This document shows positions 31,100 through 40,028 of a stretch of 46,668 nt of DNA, one piece after another; the first letter of the stretch is position 1, and every line of letters begins with the position of its first letter. A program made the position numbers and the translations under genes. Origin of the DNA: Terriglobia bacterium (GTDB lineage Bacteria > Acidobacteriota > Terriglobia > Acidiferrales > UBA7541); the NCBI GenBank assembly GCA_020072805.1, contig JAIQGC010000028.1:1-46668 (forward strand), in the 5' to 3' direction. Below the pieces are notes generated by a model, which was not told the DNA's origin, ran no database searches, and saw nothing but the letters and a program-made list of their open reading frames with translations.

Positions 31100-34000
31100 T
31101 TAATCCGCGGGCGTAACCGAGGCATGCGCCGGGCGGCGCTGCGCGCTGCGCTTGATCCAGCTTTCAAACTGGTCCATGTAGATGTACACGGCCGGGGTGA
31201 GATAGAGCGTCACCACCTGCGAGAGCAGCAACCCTCCCACGACCGCCAGGCCCAGCGGGCGGCGCGCTTCCGAACCCGCGCCGAGGCCCAGCGCGATGGG
31301 CAACGTGCCCATCAAAGCGCACATGGTCGTCATCATGATGGGCCGGAAACGGACCACGGAGCCCTTGAAGATGGCTTCCGCCGGAGGGAGATTGTCCTTG
31401 CGCTGCGCATCCAGCGCGAAATCGATCATCATGATGGCGTTTTTCTTGACGATGCCCACGAGCATGATGACGCCAACAAAAGCGTAGAGATTCAGTTCGG
31501 ACTTAAAAAGTTTCAGCGTGAACAGCGCTCCGAAGGCCGCCGAAGGCAATCCGGAGAGAATCGTCAGCGGGTGAATAAAGCTCTCATAAAGAATGCCCAG
31601 AATGATGTAGATCACCAGAACGGACATCAGCAGGAGAATGCCCAGCCCGGCCATCGAGGATTCAAAGGCCTGCGCGGCTCCCTGGAAGCTGGTGGAGATG
31701 GTGGCGGGAAGGTTTCTGCGGGCCAGTTCGGAGATTTCCTCGACGGCCGTGCCCAGCGATACATCCTGCCTGAGGTTGAAGGAGATGGTGACCGCGGGGA
31801 GCTGGCCCAGGTGATTGATGGCCATGGGGCCGACCGAGGGGCTGAGGCTGGCGACGGCGTCCAGCGGAACGAGGCTGCCGGAAGTGGACCGGATAAAAAG
31901 CAGCGGCAAGGCGTTGGCATCGCGCTGGTAGCGGGGCTCGAGTTCGGTGATGACCCGGTATTCATTCGTGGGCGTATAAATCGTGGAGACCTGGCGCGCC
32001 CCGTAGCTGCTGTAGAGCGCTTCCTCGATCTGCTGCGCGGAAACGCCCAGGCTGGCGGCGCGTTCCCGGTCGATCTTCACGTCCACCTGAGGATTCTTGA
32101 TCTGCATGTCGGAGTTGACGTCCTGCAGCCCGGGCAGCGCGCGCACCTTTTCCTCGAACAAGGCCGCGGCGCGATAGAGCTCGGCGGTGTCCGAGCCCTG
32201 CATGGTGAACTGATAGAGCGCCTTGGTGAGCTGCCCACCGATGCGAATGGGAGGAAGATTTTGCGGATAGGCGCGGATGCCGGGAACCACGGCAAGCTGG
32301 GCGCGCAGTTCGTTGACGATCTGGTCCACGTGCTGGCGGGTGTTGCGCGGCTTCAGGCGAAGAAAAAGACGTCCGGCATTGGAGGCGCCCACGACGCCGG
32401 CGGTCCCTCCGCCGATGCTGGACATGGAATTGGCCACGGCGGGATGGCGCATGGCAATCTCCATCAGCTGCTTCTGGTGCTCAACCATGGAATCGTAGCT
32501 GATGCCTTCCTGCGCCTCGGTGAAAATAAAAATCTGCCCGGTATCTTCGCTGGGCAGAAATCCCTTGGGAATCGACCGGAACAATACGACGGAGGCGACC
32601 AGCATCACCACGGAGAGCATCACCGTGGCCAAGCGGTAGCGCAGCGCAATCCGCAGCGAGTTCTCATAGGCCCGCTCGACCGCCTGGTAGCCGTTCTCGA
32701 AGAGATTGAACAGCCGGCCATGGGTCTGCTGGGAATGCGCGCGCAGGAAGCGGCTGCACAACATGGGCGTGAGCGTGAGCGAGACGAAACCGGAAACCAA
32801 GATGGCCATGCCGATGGTGACGGAAAATTCATGCAGCAGGCGGCCCAGGATTCCGCCCATGAAGAGCACCGGAAGAAAAACGGCGGCGAGCGACAGGGTC
32901 ATCGAGAGAATGGTGAAGCTGACTTCGCGCGAGCCGCGGAAGGCCGCCTCCAGCACCGGTTCTCCCGCCTCCATGTGCCGGACGATGTTCTCCAGCATGA
33001 CGATGGCGTCGTCCACCACGAAGCCCACCGAGAGCGTCACGGCCATCAGGGAGAGATTGTCCACGGAAAAATTGAGCAGATACATGCCGGCGAAAGTGCC
33101 GATGATGGAAAGAGGCACGGCCAGGCTGGGAATCACCGTGGCGGAAAGATTGCGCAGAAACAGGAAGATGACCAGGATGACCAGGGCGATGGTGAGCAGC
33201 AGGGTGAATTTGACGTCGCGCACGGAATCGCGAATGGAAACGGAGCGGTCATACAGGATCACCATGTTAACCGCGGGGGGAATCTGCTGGCGATAGACCG
33301 GCAGATTCTTGCGGATGGCGTCCACCACCTGCACAGTATTGGTTCCCGGCTGCTTCTGGATGGCCAGAACAATCGCGCGCACGCCGTTGAACCAGCTGGC
33401 AATCTTGTCGGTTTCCACGCTGTCGAGAACCGTGCCGACATCATCGAGACGCACCGGCGAGCCGTTGCGGTAAGCCACGATCAGCGGCCGATAGGCGGCG
33501 GCGTTGGTCAGCTGGCCGTTGGCCTGCACGGTCACCGCGCGGTGCGCTCCCCACAGGGTGCCGGTGGGGAGATTGACGTTGGCCGCCTGCACAGCCTTTT
33601 GCACTTCATCAATGCCCACGCCGCGGCTGGCCAGCGCGCGGGGATCCAGCTGCACGCGCACGGCATACTTTTGCGCGCCGAAGATGCTCACTTGGGCCAC
33701 GCCGGAAATCGTCGAAATGCGCTGAGCCAAATAAGTTTCCGCGTATTCATTGACCGCGGAAATCGGCAGGCTCTCCGAGGACATAGTGATGTAGATAACC
33801 GGCTGGTCCGCCGGATTCACCTTGGAAAACGACGGCGGGCTGGGCATGTTCTGCGGCAGTTGCGCGCCCGCCTTGGTGATGGCCGTTTGCACGTCCTGCG
33901 CCACGCCATCCAGGCTGCGGCTGATATTGAATTGCAGGGTGACCTGGGTGGAACCCAACTGATTGACCGAGGACATCGAGTCCAGCCCCTCGATCGTGGA

Positions 34001-34207
34001 GAACTGCTTTTCCAGCGGCGTGGCCACGCTCGAGGCCATCGTTTCCGGGCTGGCCCCGGGCAGCGAGGCGAACACCTGAATGGTCGGAAAATCCACGCTG
34101 GGCAGGTCGCTGACGGGCAGAATGCGGTAGGCGAACAGTCCGAAAAAGAGAATGGCCAGCATCACCAGAGTGGTGGCAATAGGCCGGCGGATGAATAGAT
34201 CAGACAT
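31100..34207 (-). CDS. RND-family efflux transporter, inner-membrane subunit (HAE-1/MdtB-like)
   Basis: 1035 residues, the standard length. It exports drugs or lipophilic compounds by proton antiport as part of a tripartite pump. The N-terminus SDLFIRRPIATTLVMLAILF begins TM1; two periplasmic loops of about 300 residues each follow, with 12 membrane segments in all. The GFVVDDAIVMLENI block in TM4 carries the Asp-Asp proton-relay pair, and GVIMLVGIVKKNAIMMID in TM10 carries the conserved Lys, features of the hydrophobe/amphiphile class and not the metal-exporting class. The adaptor gene lies 12 bases upstream on the same strand. No outer-membrane TolC partner is in the window. The antisense strand is also open across nearly its whole length, which is a GC-bias shadow. 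Confidence 0.96.
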   Translation of the reverse strand: MSDLFIRRPIATTLVMLAILFFGLFAYRILPVSDLPSVDFPTIQVFASLPGASPETMASSVATPLEKQFSTIEGLDSMSSVNQLGSTQVTLQFNISRSLDGVAQDVQTAITKAGAQLPQNMPSPPSFSKVNPADQPVIYITMSSESLPISAVNEYAETYLAQRISTISGVAQVSIFGAQKYAVRVQLDPRALASRGVGIDEVQKAVQAANVNLPTGTLWGAHRAVTVQANGQLTNAAAYRPLIVAYRNGSPVRLDDVGTVLDSVETDKIASWFNGVRAIVLAIQKQPGTNTVQVVDAIRKNLPVYRQQIPPAVNMVILYDRSVSIRDSVRDVKFTLLLTIALVILVIFLFLRNLSATVIPSLAVPLSIIGTFAGMYLLNFSVDNLSLMAVTLSVGFVVDDAIVMLENIVRHMEAGEPVLEAAFRGSREVSFTILSMTLSLAAVFLPVLFMGGILGRLLHEFSVTIGMAILVSGFVSLTLTPMLCSRFLRAHSQQTHGRLFNLFENGYQAVERAYENSLRIALRYRLATVMLSVVMLVASVVLFRSIPKGFLPSEDTGQIFIFTEAQEGISYDSMVEHQKQLMEIAMRHPAVANSMSSIGGGTAGVVGASNAGRLFLRLKPRNTRQHVDQIVNELRAQLAVVPGIRAYPQNLPPIRIGGQLTKALYQFTMQGSDTAELYRAAALFEEKVRALPGLQDVNSDMQIKNPQVDVKIDRERAASLGVSAQQIEEALYSSYGARQVSTIYTPTNEYRVITELEPRYQRDANALPLLFIRSTSGSLVPLDAVASLSPSVGPMAINHLGQLPAVTISFNLRQDVSLGTAVEEISELARRNLPATISTSFQGAAQAFESSMAGLGILLLMSVLVIYIILGILYESFIHPLTILSGLPSAAFGALFTLKLFKSELNLYAFVGVIMLVGIVKKNAIMMIDFALDAQRKDNLPPAEAIFKGSVVRFRPIMMTTMCALMGTLPIALGLGAGSEARRPLGLAVVGGLLLSQVVTLYLTPAVYIYMDQFESWIKRSAQRRPAHASVTPAD

Positions 34208-34219
34208 GGGCTGAGCGCG

Positions 34220-35353
34220 TCAGGACGCGGGCTTGACCATCACTTTGGAGCCGCTGACGATCCGGAGTTGTCCGTCGGTGACCACGGTTTCTCCGGGGAG
34301 CAGCCCCGATTCCACGATCGTTTCCGTGCCCACCGTGCGCCCGGGCGTGACCCCGCGCAGCTCCGCGGTGTTATCGCTCTTGATGATATAGACAAATGAT
34401 CCGCTCTGCCCGGTATTGATGGCCTGCGAAGGCACCACCAGCGCATTGGGCTGGGTGGTCAGCGTCAGCACCACGGTGACGTACTGCCCGGGCCACAGCC
34501 GCCTCTTGCCGTTCGAAAAAGACGCCTTCAAACGAATCATCCCCGTGGTGGAATCCACGGCATTGTCCACGAAGCTGAGGTTTCCTTCTTCGGTCACGCC
34601 ATCTTCCCCCGGAACAAGCGCCTTCACGCGCAGCGTGCGCTTCGTGTCGTAGCGCTTCACGTCGGCCAGGCTCTGCTCGGGAACGCCGAAATTCACGTAG
34701 ATGGGCGTGATCTGGTTGATGGTCACCAGGATGGGCACGTCGTTGGCCTTAGCCAGATTTCCCGGCTTCACCAGGACGTTTCCGGTGCGTCCGTCCAGCG
34801 GCGAACGAATCAGGCAATATTGCAGATTGAGCTTGGCGGATTCGATGGCGGCCTTGTCCGCCAGCACCGCGGCATCGAGCGCGTCCGCATTGGCGCGCTG
34901 CGCATCATACTGCTGCTTCGGCGTGATGTTCTGCTCGAAGAGCTTGAGATAGCGGTCCGCATCCACCCGCGCGTTTTCGGCCTTGGCCCGGTCCCGCGCC
35001 AGGTCCGCCTGGGCCTGCTGCAGAGCCACCTCGAACGGCCGCCGGTCGATTTCAAACAGCGGATCTCCCTTGCGCACGTCCTGCCCTTCCCGGAAATGCA
35101 CCGCCACCACCGGGCCAGTCACCTGCGACTTCAGCGAAACGCTGGCCAGTGCTTCCACGTTGCCGATGGCCCGCAGCTCCAGCGGCACATTCTTCTTTTC
35201 CACTTTGGCCACCACCACCGGAACCGCCGGCGCCGCCGGCGCCGCCGCCTGCTGGCTCGTGCAGCCAATCAGCAGGACCGAGGCAAGGAAGCACCCTGCC
35301 ATGGCCGGTAGGTACAGACGGAACAATTTGCCGCGCTGCTCGATTTCCCTCAA
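34220..35353 (-). CDS. RND efflux periplasmic adaptor (membrane-fusion) lipoprotein
   Basis: 377 residues from a TTG start at 35353, preceded by AGGGAG at 9 bases; it gives a sound lipoprotein signal with a basic N-region and lipobox LLIG-Cys31. The frame runs upstream to 35461 without a comparable site. Order: lipid anchor, Ala/Pro linker, first beta-barrel half and lipoyl half (LKSQVTGPVVAVHFREGQDV), alpha-hairpin (about 90-160, QAQADLARDRAKAENARVDA), second lipoyl half (CLIRSPLDGRTGNVLVKPGN), beta-barrel (about 200-280) and a C-terminal membrane-proximal domain. It joins the RND pump to an outer-membrane channel. Expressed with the downstream pump gene. Confidence 0.93.
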   Translation of the reverse strand: MREIEQRGKLFRLYLPAMAGCFLASVLLIGCTSQQAAAPAAPAVPVVVAKVEKKNVPLELRAIGNVEALASVSLKSQVTGPVVAVHFREGQDVRKGDPLFEIDRRPFEVALQQAQADLARDRAKAENARVDADRYLKLFEQNITPKQQYDAQRANADALDAAVLADKAAIESAKLNLQYCLIRSPLDGRTGNVLVKPGNLAKANDVPILVTINQITPIYVNFGVPEQSLADVKRYDTKRTLRVKALVPGEDGVTEEGNLSFVDNAVDSTTGMIRLKASFSNGKRRLWPGQYVTVVLTLTTQPNALVVPSQAINTGQSGSFVYIIKSDNTAELRGVTPGRTVGTETIVESGLLPGETVVTDGQLRIVSGSKVMVKPAS

Positions 35354-35655
35354 AGGAACATGCTCCCTAAAATTAAAATTCAAGACGGAAGAAAACTCTC
35401 TGATGCGCACCCCGCCCCTCCGGCGTCCGATCCGGGGAGACCCCGAAGAATTGTATCGCATTGCTCTCTCTAGGAGATAGATGCGCGAAGGGCGCAGCCG
35501 GTTTCATTTCCCACCGCATCTTTTCAGCACCGCTGCCTGCCCCAGCCGGCTTCCTCACGCTTTACCCGTTTCTTCCGTCCGGGGCTTGCGATAGCCTGTA
35601 GCCTGCTGCGGGGAGCAAGCCCTGCCCGCACCGTCTTGGCCCAAGGAGGCCCGCG
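35354..35655. other. Divergent intergenic region between the efflux operon and the dioxygenase-like gene
   Basis: 302 bases that must hold promoters in both directions. I saw no clear operator, riboswitch or repeat, and no regulator gene lies beside it. GGAGG at the right end serves the gene at 35656. Confidence 0.4.
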
Positions 35656-36396
35656 ATGAACCGCGAACAGTTCTACGCCCTCATGGGCGGAGAAGGCACG
35701 CTCGATTACGAGCTCTATCTCAAGACCAAAACGCTGTTGGGTTGCCAGTCCGACTATTCCGAGCTGTGCAACAAGGATGAATTGCAGTTCCAGATCGTGC
35801 ACCAGGTCGAAGAGCTGTGGATGAAGCTGATCGCCTACAGCCTGCTGGATATCGACGAATATCTCCAGCAGGAAAACACCAACCGCGTCATCACCCTCTT
35901 CCGCCGCGTCCATCTGCTCCAGCAGATGATGACCCAGCAGCTCACCCTGCTGGAAACCATGTCGCCCAAGGAATACCAGGAGATCCGCCTGAAGCTGGGC
36001 AACGGCAGCGGGCAGGAATCCCCCGGCTTCCGCGTCCTGCTCAAGATGTACCAGCCCATCTGGCATTCCTTCAAGAGCCACTACCTGGACAAGCACGGGC
36101 TGACCGTCGAGAAAATCTACGATTCCGAATACAACCACGGAGACGCCTACATGGTGGCCGAAGCCCTCGTCGAGTTCGATGAGCTTTTTCAGAAATTCCG
36201 CGCCGACCACATGCAGCTGATCCACCGGAGCATCGGGTTCGGGGCCAAATCGCTCAAGGGACGGGCGGTGGAAATTCTCGAGGAAGGCATGCGCCAGAAG
36301 TTTTTTCCGGAGCTGTGGGAGATTCGCACGCGCATGACCGACCGCTGGGGCGCTTCGTACGGAGTAAAACGTGATTCGCTCGGCGGGCACCACTGA
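35656..36396 (+). CDS. Tryptophan 2,3-dioxygenase superfamily heme protein
   Basis: 246 residues, somewhat shorter than typical TDO (about 270-290). DYELYLKTKTLLGCQ (about 17-31) is close to the YDSYL-LL opening of TDO, and FQIVHQVEELWMKLI (about 45-59) carries the catalytic-region His and Phe. GNGSGQESPGFRVLL (about 116-130) matches the Q-x-FR substrate loop. The expected heme-ligand His is probably in QLIHRSIG (about 190-197). The usual GTGGSSG loop after it is replaced by GFGAKSLKGRAVEIL, so tryptophan may not be the substrate; the superfamily also includes enzymes acting on other indoles and tyrosine derivatives. The ATG has GGAGG 7 bases upstream. A flavin-reductase-like gene converges from the right. 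Confidence 0.82.
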   Translation: MNREQFYALMGGEGTLDYELYLKTKTLLGCQSDYSELCNKDELQFQIVHQVEELWMKLIAYSLLDIDEYLQQENTNRVITLFRRVHLLQQMMTQQLTLLETMSPKEYQEIRLKLGNGSGQESPGFRVLLKMYQPIWHSFKSHYLDKHGLTVEKIYDSEYNHGDAYMVAEALVEFDELFQKFRADHMQLIHRSIGFGAKSLKGRAVEILEEGMRQKFFPELWEIRTRMTDRWGASYGVKRDSLGGHH

Positions 36397-36403
36397 GAAA
36401 AAA

Positions 36404-36432
36404 GTTGTCAGTGTTCAGTTGTCAGTTTTCAG
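36404..36432. repeat. GTTGTCAGT direct repeats, with TCAGTTTTCAG also at 37802
   Basis: GTTGTCAGT occurs at 36404-36412 and 36418-36426, running into TCAGTTTTCAG (36422-36432). The same 11-mer recurs at 37802-37812 just after npdG. Both copies lie between convergent genes, as is usual for interspersed filler repeats. Confidence 0.5.
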
Positions 36433-36435
36433 GAG

Positions 36436-36951
36436 CTAGGCGGACGGGGCGAGTTTGCGGTATTTACCGCTGAAGAAGAGCAGCGGCTCGCCGCTCTGAA
36501 TTTCCGCGCTTTCCACTTCGCCGATGAAAATCACGTGGTCCCCGGCCGTGTAAGTCGCCGCGACGTTGCACGCCATCTGGGCCAGGGTTCCTTCCACGAG
36601 CGGGATGCCGCTGGCGCTCCGCCGGAAGCGAATCCCCAGTCTTTTTTCGCCCTCGTCGTTCTGTTCGCCCCTGGAAAAATAGACGGAAAGCTCCTGCTGC
36701 TCCGCCGCCAGAATGGAAACGCCGAAGCGGCGCTTCTGATGCAGCAGCGGCAGCGTCCGCGCGCGCTGGTCCACGCAAATCAGCACCAGCAGCGGGTCCA
36801 GAGACACCGAAGTGAAGGAATTGGCGGTCATGCCGTGCACCGCGGAGGCGCCGTCTTCGCCGGACGATTCCACGGTAACCACGGTCACGCCAGTGGAGAA
36901 CTGGCCCAGAACGCGGCGAAATTCTGCGGGAGTCAAAGTGGGTGCGCTCAT
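36436..36951 (-). CDS. Flavin reductase-like (HpaC/FMN-binding split barrel) protein
   Basis: 171 residues from the ATG at 36951 (MSAPTLTPAEF). The single domain binds FMN and usually reduces it for a partner monooxygenase: FRRVLGQFSTGVTVVTV (about 10-26), GMTANSFTSVSLDPLLVLIC (about 42-61, FMN phosphate contacts), FGVSILAAEQQELS (about 78-91) and DHVIFIGEVESAEI (about 137-150). No monooxygenase partner is adjacent; the nearest oxygenase-like gene is the TDO-superfamily gene, which should not need flavin. Because F420 genes lie alongside, a deazaflavin-linked role is possible but unsupported by motif. Divergent from npdG; the start has no strong ribosome binding site, and the frame is open to 37044. 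Confidence 0.85.
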   Translation of the reverse strand: MSAPTLTPAEFRRVLGQFSTGVTVVTVESSGEDGASAVHGMTANSFTSVSLDPLLVLICVDQRARTLPLLHQKRRFGVSILAAEQQELSVYFSRGEQNDEGEKRLGIRFRRSASGIPLVEGTLAQMACNVAATYTAGDHVIFIGEVESAEIQSGEPLLFFSGKYRKLAPSA

Positions 36952-37026
36952 TTTTACTTTCGAAACTTTAACACACCCGGCCCTTCGATGGGCAATACCC
37001 CGCGCCGCATGTGCGCCATGCCGCAG

Positions 37027-37054
37027 GTGAACTTTTCCCGGCATCGCGTATAAT
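37027..37054 (+). promoter_or_regulatory. Candidate sigma-70-type promoter upstream of npdG
   Basis: GTGAAC (37027-37032), 16 bases, then a perfect TATAAT (37049-37054), about 70 bases before the npdG start. A consensus -10 is notable in such GC-rich DNA. Confidence 0.45.
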
Positions 37055-37123
37055 CAGACATCACTTTTGCCGCCGCCGAAATCCGCGGCAGGACAACAGC
37101 AACACCACTGGGAGAGCGCCTCT

Positions 37124-37801
37124 ATGTCACGCATCATATCCATTCTCGGCGGCACCGGGCCGGAAGGTTCCGGCCTGGCTTTTCGCTGGGCAAGCGCCGG
37201 CGAGCACATCGTGATCGGCTCGCGCGACGCGCAACGCGCCGCCGAGGCCGCAAAACAACTCCAGACGCGCATCGGCGGAAACGCCATCGTCGAGGGCATG
37301 GACAACGCCGACGCCGCGGCTAAGGGCGACATCGTGGTCCTCACCGTGCCCTTTGCCGGGCTGGCCGCGCTTCTGAAATCGCTGAAGACCGCCTGGAAAC
37401 CCGGCGCCATCGTCATTGACACGACCGTGCCGCTGGCCACCACCGTCGGCGGCCCTCCCACGCGCATGCTGGGCGTTTGGCAGGGTTCGGCGGCGCAGCA
37501 GACGCAGGAGCTTGTCCCCGCGGGGATCAGCGTGGCCGCCGCGTTCCAGAATTTGGGTGCTGAAATTCTGGCCAAGGACGAACCGGTGGATTGCGACGTG
37601 CTCATCTGCAGCGACGATGAAAAGGCCAAGCAGGCAGCGTCCGAATTGGCGGGGAAAATTCCCGGGGCGCGCCCGCTCAACGGCGGAAAGCTGGAGAATG
37701 CGCGGATTGTGGAATCGCTGACGTCCCTGCTGATTGGATTGAATATTCGCTACAAAGTGCACAGTGCGGGAATTCGCTTCACCGGACTTCCGGCGAAGTA
37801 A
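37124..37801 (+). CDS. npdG: NADPH-dependent F420 reductase (F420:NADP+ oxidoreductase)
   Basis: 225 residues. It transfers hydride between NADPH and coenzyme F420. The Rossmann start ISILGGTGPEGSGLAFRWA (about 4-22) binds the dinucleotide, VIGSRDAQRAAEAA (about 29-42) carries the Ser-Arg pair that selects NADP's 2'-phosphate, and VLTVPFAGLAALLKSL and VIDTTVPLA (about 70-105) follow. The C-terminal part (about 160-225) including NARIVESLTSLLIGLN completes the family fold. The ATG at 37124 has GGGAGAG 7 bases upstream. It converges on cofD, placing coenzyme reduction beside coenzyme synthesis. TDO and flavin-reductase genes lie on its other side. Confidence 0.92.
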   Translation: MSRIISILGGTGPEGSGLAFRWASAGEHIVIGSRDAQRAAEAAKQLQTRIGGNAIVEGMDNADAAAKGDIVVLTVPFAGLAALLKSLKTAWKPGAIVIDTTVPLATTVGGPPTRMLGVWQGSAAQQTQELVPAGISVAAAFQNLGAEILAKDEPVDCDVLICSDDEKAKQAASELAGKIPGARPLNGGKLENARIVESLTSLLIGLNIRYKVHSAGIRFTGLPAK

Positions 37802-37838
37802 TCAGTTTTCAGTTAGAGACGCGTTCCTGCACGGGGGA

Positions 37839-38813
37839 TTACAGCGCTAGCAGCGCGCGCGCCAGCCGGCGCTTCTGCGCCGGCGTTTTCATCACCGTGG
37901 GCATCACCGCCACATCCATGCCCAGCGCGCGTATCGCCTCCGCCTGGGACTTGTCCTCCCCGTCGATCACGAAGATGCCCGTGAAATCCGCGTACAGCCG
38001 GGCCACCCCGCGCGCCGATGCCTCATAGCCCAACTGCGCCAGCATGCGGTCGGAAGGGCCCTTAAGCGACTTGCCGCCCACAATCGGGCACACCGCGATC
38101 ACGTCCTTCTTCCGCGCCTGCAACTCCTCGCGCACGCCGCGCACCGCCAAAATCGGACCGATGCTGATCAGCGGATTGCTCGGGCAGATGATGATGCGCC
38201 GGGCGCCGCGAATCGCCTCGAGCACGCCCGGCGCGGGTGCGGCAATCTCCACGTTTTCAAAATGGATTCCGCGCACCACCGGCTCGGCCCGGCGCTTTAC
38301 GAGATACTCCTGAAAATGCAGCGGGCCCTCGCTGGACTCGATGATGGTCGGCACGGGCTGATTGCTCATTGGCAGGATGCGCGATTGCACGCCCAGCGCC
38401 AGACGGATGGACTCCGCCGCCTCGCCCAGCGTCTTCCCTTCCGCCAGGAGCGCGCTGCGGTGCAGGTGCGTGGCCAGATCGAGATCGCCAAGGTTGAACC
38501 AGTTTTCCCGGCCATACGCGCGCAATCGTTCCAGCGTGCGGAATGTCTCTCCGCGGAAGCCCCAGCCCTTGGCCGCGTCCACCACGCCGGCCAGCGTGTA
38601 GGTGACAATGTCCAGGTCGGGCGAAATGCGCAGCCCGTGCATCACGATGTCGTCGCCGGTGTTGACGATGATCTCCAGCTTCTCCGGATCGCATTCCGCG
38701 TACAACCCGAAGAGCAGCTTGGACGCTCCCACTCCTCCGGCCAGCGCGGCGATGCGCTGCGCGGACCGCGCGGGAGAGCGCCGCGCCGTCTTTTTCCTCT
38801 TCGCCGAACTCAT
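37839..38813 (-). CDS. cofD: CofD-type phospholactate/enolpyruvate transferase (F420-0 synthesis)
   Basis: 324 residues. It transfers the activated phospholactyl or phosphoenolpyruvyl group onto Fo to give (dehydro-)F420-0. AALAGGVGASKLLFGL (about 22-37) is the nucleotide loop, VNTGDDIVMHGLRISPDLDI (about 50-69) the metal/substrate motif, and YGRENWFNLGDLDLATHLHR, LPMSNQPVPTIIES and ICPSNPLISIGPIL (about 210-223) the Fo-pocket blocks. A basic N-terminal tail of about 20 residues is extra. The ATG overlaps the cofG stop by four bases (ATGA). Which activated C3 donor is used cannot be read from the sequence, and no CofC/FbiD guanylyltransferase is present to make it. Confidence 0.95.
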   Translation of the reverse strand: MSSAKRKKTARRSPARSAQRIAALAGGVGASKLLFGLYAECDPEKLEIIVNTGDDIVMHGLRISPDLDIVTYTLAGVVDAAKGWGFRGETFRTLERLRAYGRENWFNLGDLDLATHLHRSALLAEGKTLGEAAESIRLALGVQSRILPMSNQPVPTIIESSEGPLHFQEYLVKRRAEPVVRGIHFENVEIAAPAPGVLEAIRGARRIIICPSNPLISIGPILAVRGVREELQARKKDVIAVCPIVGGKSLKGPSDRMLAQLGYEASARGVARLYADFTGIFVIDGEDKSQAEAIRALGMDVAVMPTVMKTPAQKRRLARALLAL

Positions 38814-40015
38814 GGCGCCGCCTGCACGGCCACGGCGTCCTCGCGCGCGTAACCCTTTTCATCGGACAGCGGCAAGGCCCGCCGGCGCACGCCCGGCGCC
38901 AGAAATTCCGCTCGCGCCAGATATTCGGGATAAAGCGCCAATCTCTCGCGCAGCACGAACCCGCGCGCTTCCGTTTCCTGGCGCAGCAGCGCAATCTGCG
39001 GCCAGGCCGCTTCGGGATTGATGAAATCCCGCGTCACCGGCGAAATTCCTCCCCAGTCGTTGATTCCCGCTTCCAGCAAGCGTGGGAAATCTTCATAGCT
39101 CAGATTGGGCGGCGCTTGCAGGTTCATCTCCCCGCCCAGCACCAGCCGCGCCATGGCCACGGTGCGCAACATTTCCTCGAGCGTGGGGTCGGGATGGCCG
39201 GCCATGGGAATCTCCGGCTTAGCGCGAAAATTCTGCACGATCACTTCCTGCACGTGGCCGTAGCGCCGGTGCAGCTCGCGAATCGCCAGCAGCGAGTCCA
39301 CGCGATCTTCCAGCGTTTCGCCGATGCCGATCAGGATGCCGGTGGTAAAGGCCATCGAGAGTTTTCCCGCTTCTTCGATGGTGCGCAGGCGCAGCGCGGG
39401 AACTTTGTCCGGGGCCTTGGCGTGCGGCCCGCCGTCGCGCAGCAGCCGCGCGCTTACATTTTCGAGCATCAGCCCCACGCTGGCGTTGGATTCGCGGAAG
39501 CGCTCCAGCGCGGCGCGGTCCATCACCCCCGGATTGGCGTGCGGCAGCAGGCCCGTGCGCTCGAGCACCAGTTCGCACATGGCCGCGGCATAATCGAGCG
39601 TGCGCGAATAACCCTGCTGGCGCAAAAACTCGCGCGCTTCCGGAAAAATCCGCTCCGGCTGGTCGCCCAGGCTGAACAGCGCTTCCTTGCACCCGGCCTG
39701 CCGCGCGGTTTCCGCCAGCGCCAGAACCTCCTCCGGAGTCATGAAGGACGCGCCGGGCTCGCCGGGGTCCTTGCGGAACGTGCAGTAGCTGCAATAGTCG
39801 CGACACAGCGTGGTCAGCGGAATAAATACTTTTTTCGAATAACTGACGACGGTTCCCTTCCCCCGCGCGCGCACGTCCCCCGCAATGCGCAGCAGATCAT
39901 CGGTGGAAGCCTTCGCATAGAGCAGCAGCGCGGCCTCGCGTTCGATTCCGCGCCCCTCGCCCGCCTGGGCCAGCGCAGCAGCAAGCTCCGGGCCAGTGTT
40001 CTCCTGGGTTTTCAT
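38810..40015 (-). CDS. cofG: 7,8-didemethyl-8-hydroxy-5-deazariboflavin synthase, CofG subunit (radical SAM)
   Basis: 401 residues. With CofH it forms Fo, the F420 chromophore, by radical-SAM chemistry. PLTTLCRDYCSYCTF (about 66-80) has the CxxxCxxC cluster motif. GKEA/GDQPERIF, SNASVGLMLENVS, FTTGILIGIGETLEDRVDSL and VQNFRAKPEIPMAGHP are typical CofG blocks, and NDWGGISPVTRDFINPEAAWP lies near the C-terminus. It is single-domain, unlike the fused CofG-CofH (FbiC) of Actinobacteria, and somewhat longer than archaeal CofG because of an N-terminal extension of about 50 residues. The ATG at 40015 is 13 bases after the cofE stop; its stop overlaps cofD. No CofH gene is in the window. Confidence 0.94.
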   Translation of the reverse strand: MKTQENTGPELAAALAQAGEGRGIEREAALLLYAKASTDDLLRIAGDVRARGKGTVVSYSKKVFIPLTTLCRDYCSYCTFRKDPGEPGASFMTPEEVLALAETARQAGCKEALFSLGDQPERIFPEAREFLRQQGYSRTLDYAAAMCELVLERTGLLPHANPGVMDRAALERFRESNASVGLMLENVSARLLRDGGPHAKAPDKVPALRLRTIEEAGKLSMAFTTGILIGIGETLEDRVDSLLAIRELHRRYGHVQEVIVQNFRAKPEIPMAGHPDPTLEEMLRTVAMARLVLGGEMNLQAPPNLSYEDFPRLLEAGINDWGGISPVTRDFINPEAAWPQIALLRQETEARGFVLRERLALYPEYLARAEFLAPGVRRRALPLSDEKGYAREDAVAVQAAP

Positions 40016-40028
40016 CGTCTCGCTTTCA

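Noticed and set aside
31088-34198. Plus-strand open frame of about 1036 codons opposite the RND pump
   Set aside because: Mirror image of a complete RND transporter; the His/Arg/Gly-rich translation has no domain, signal or ribosome binding site.
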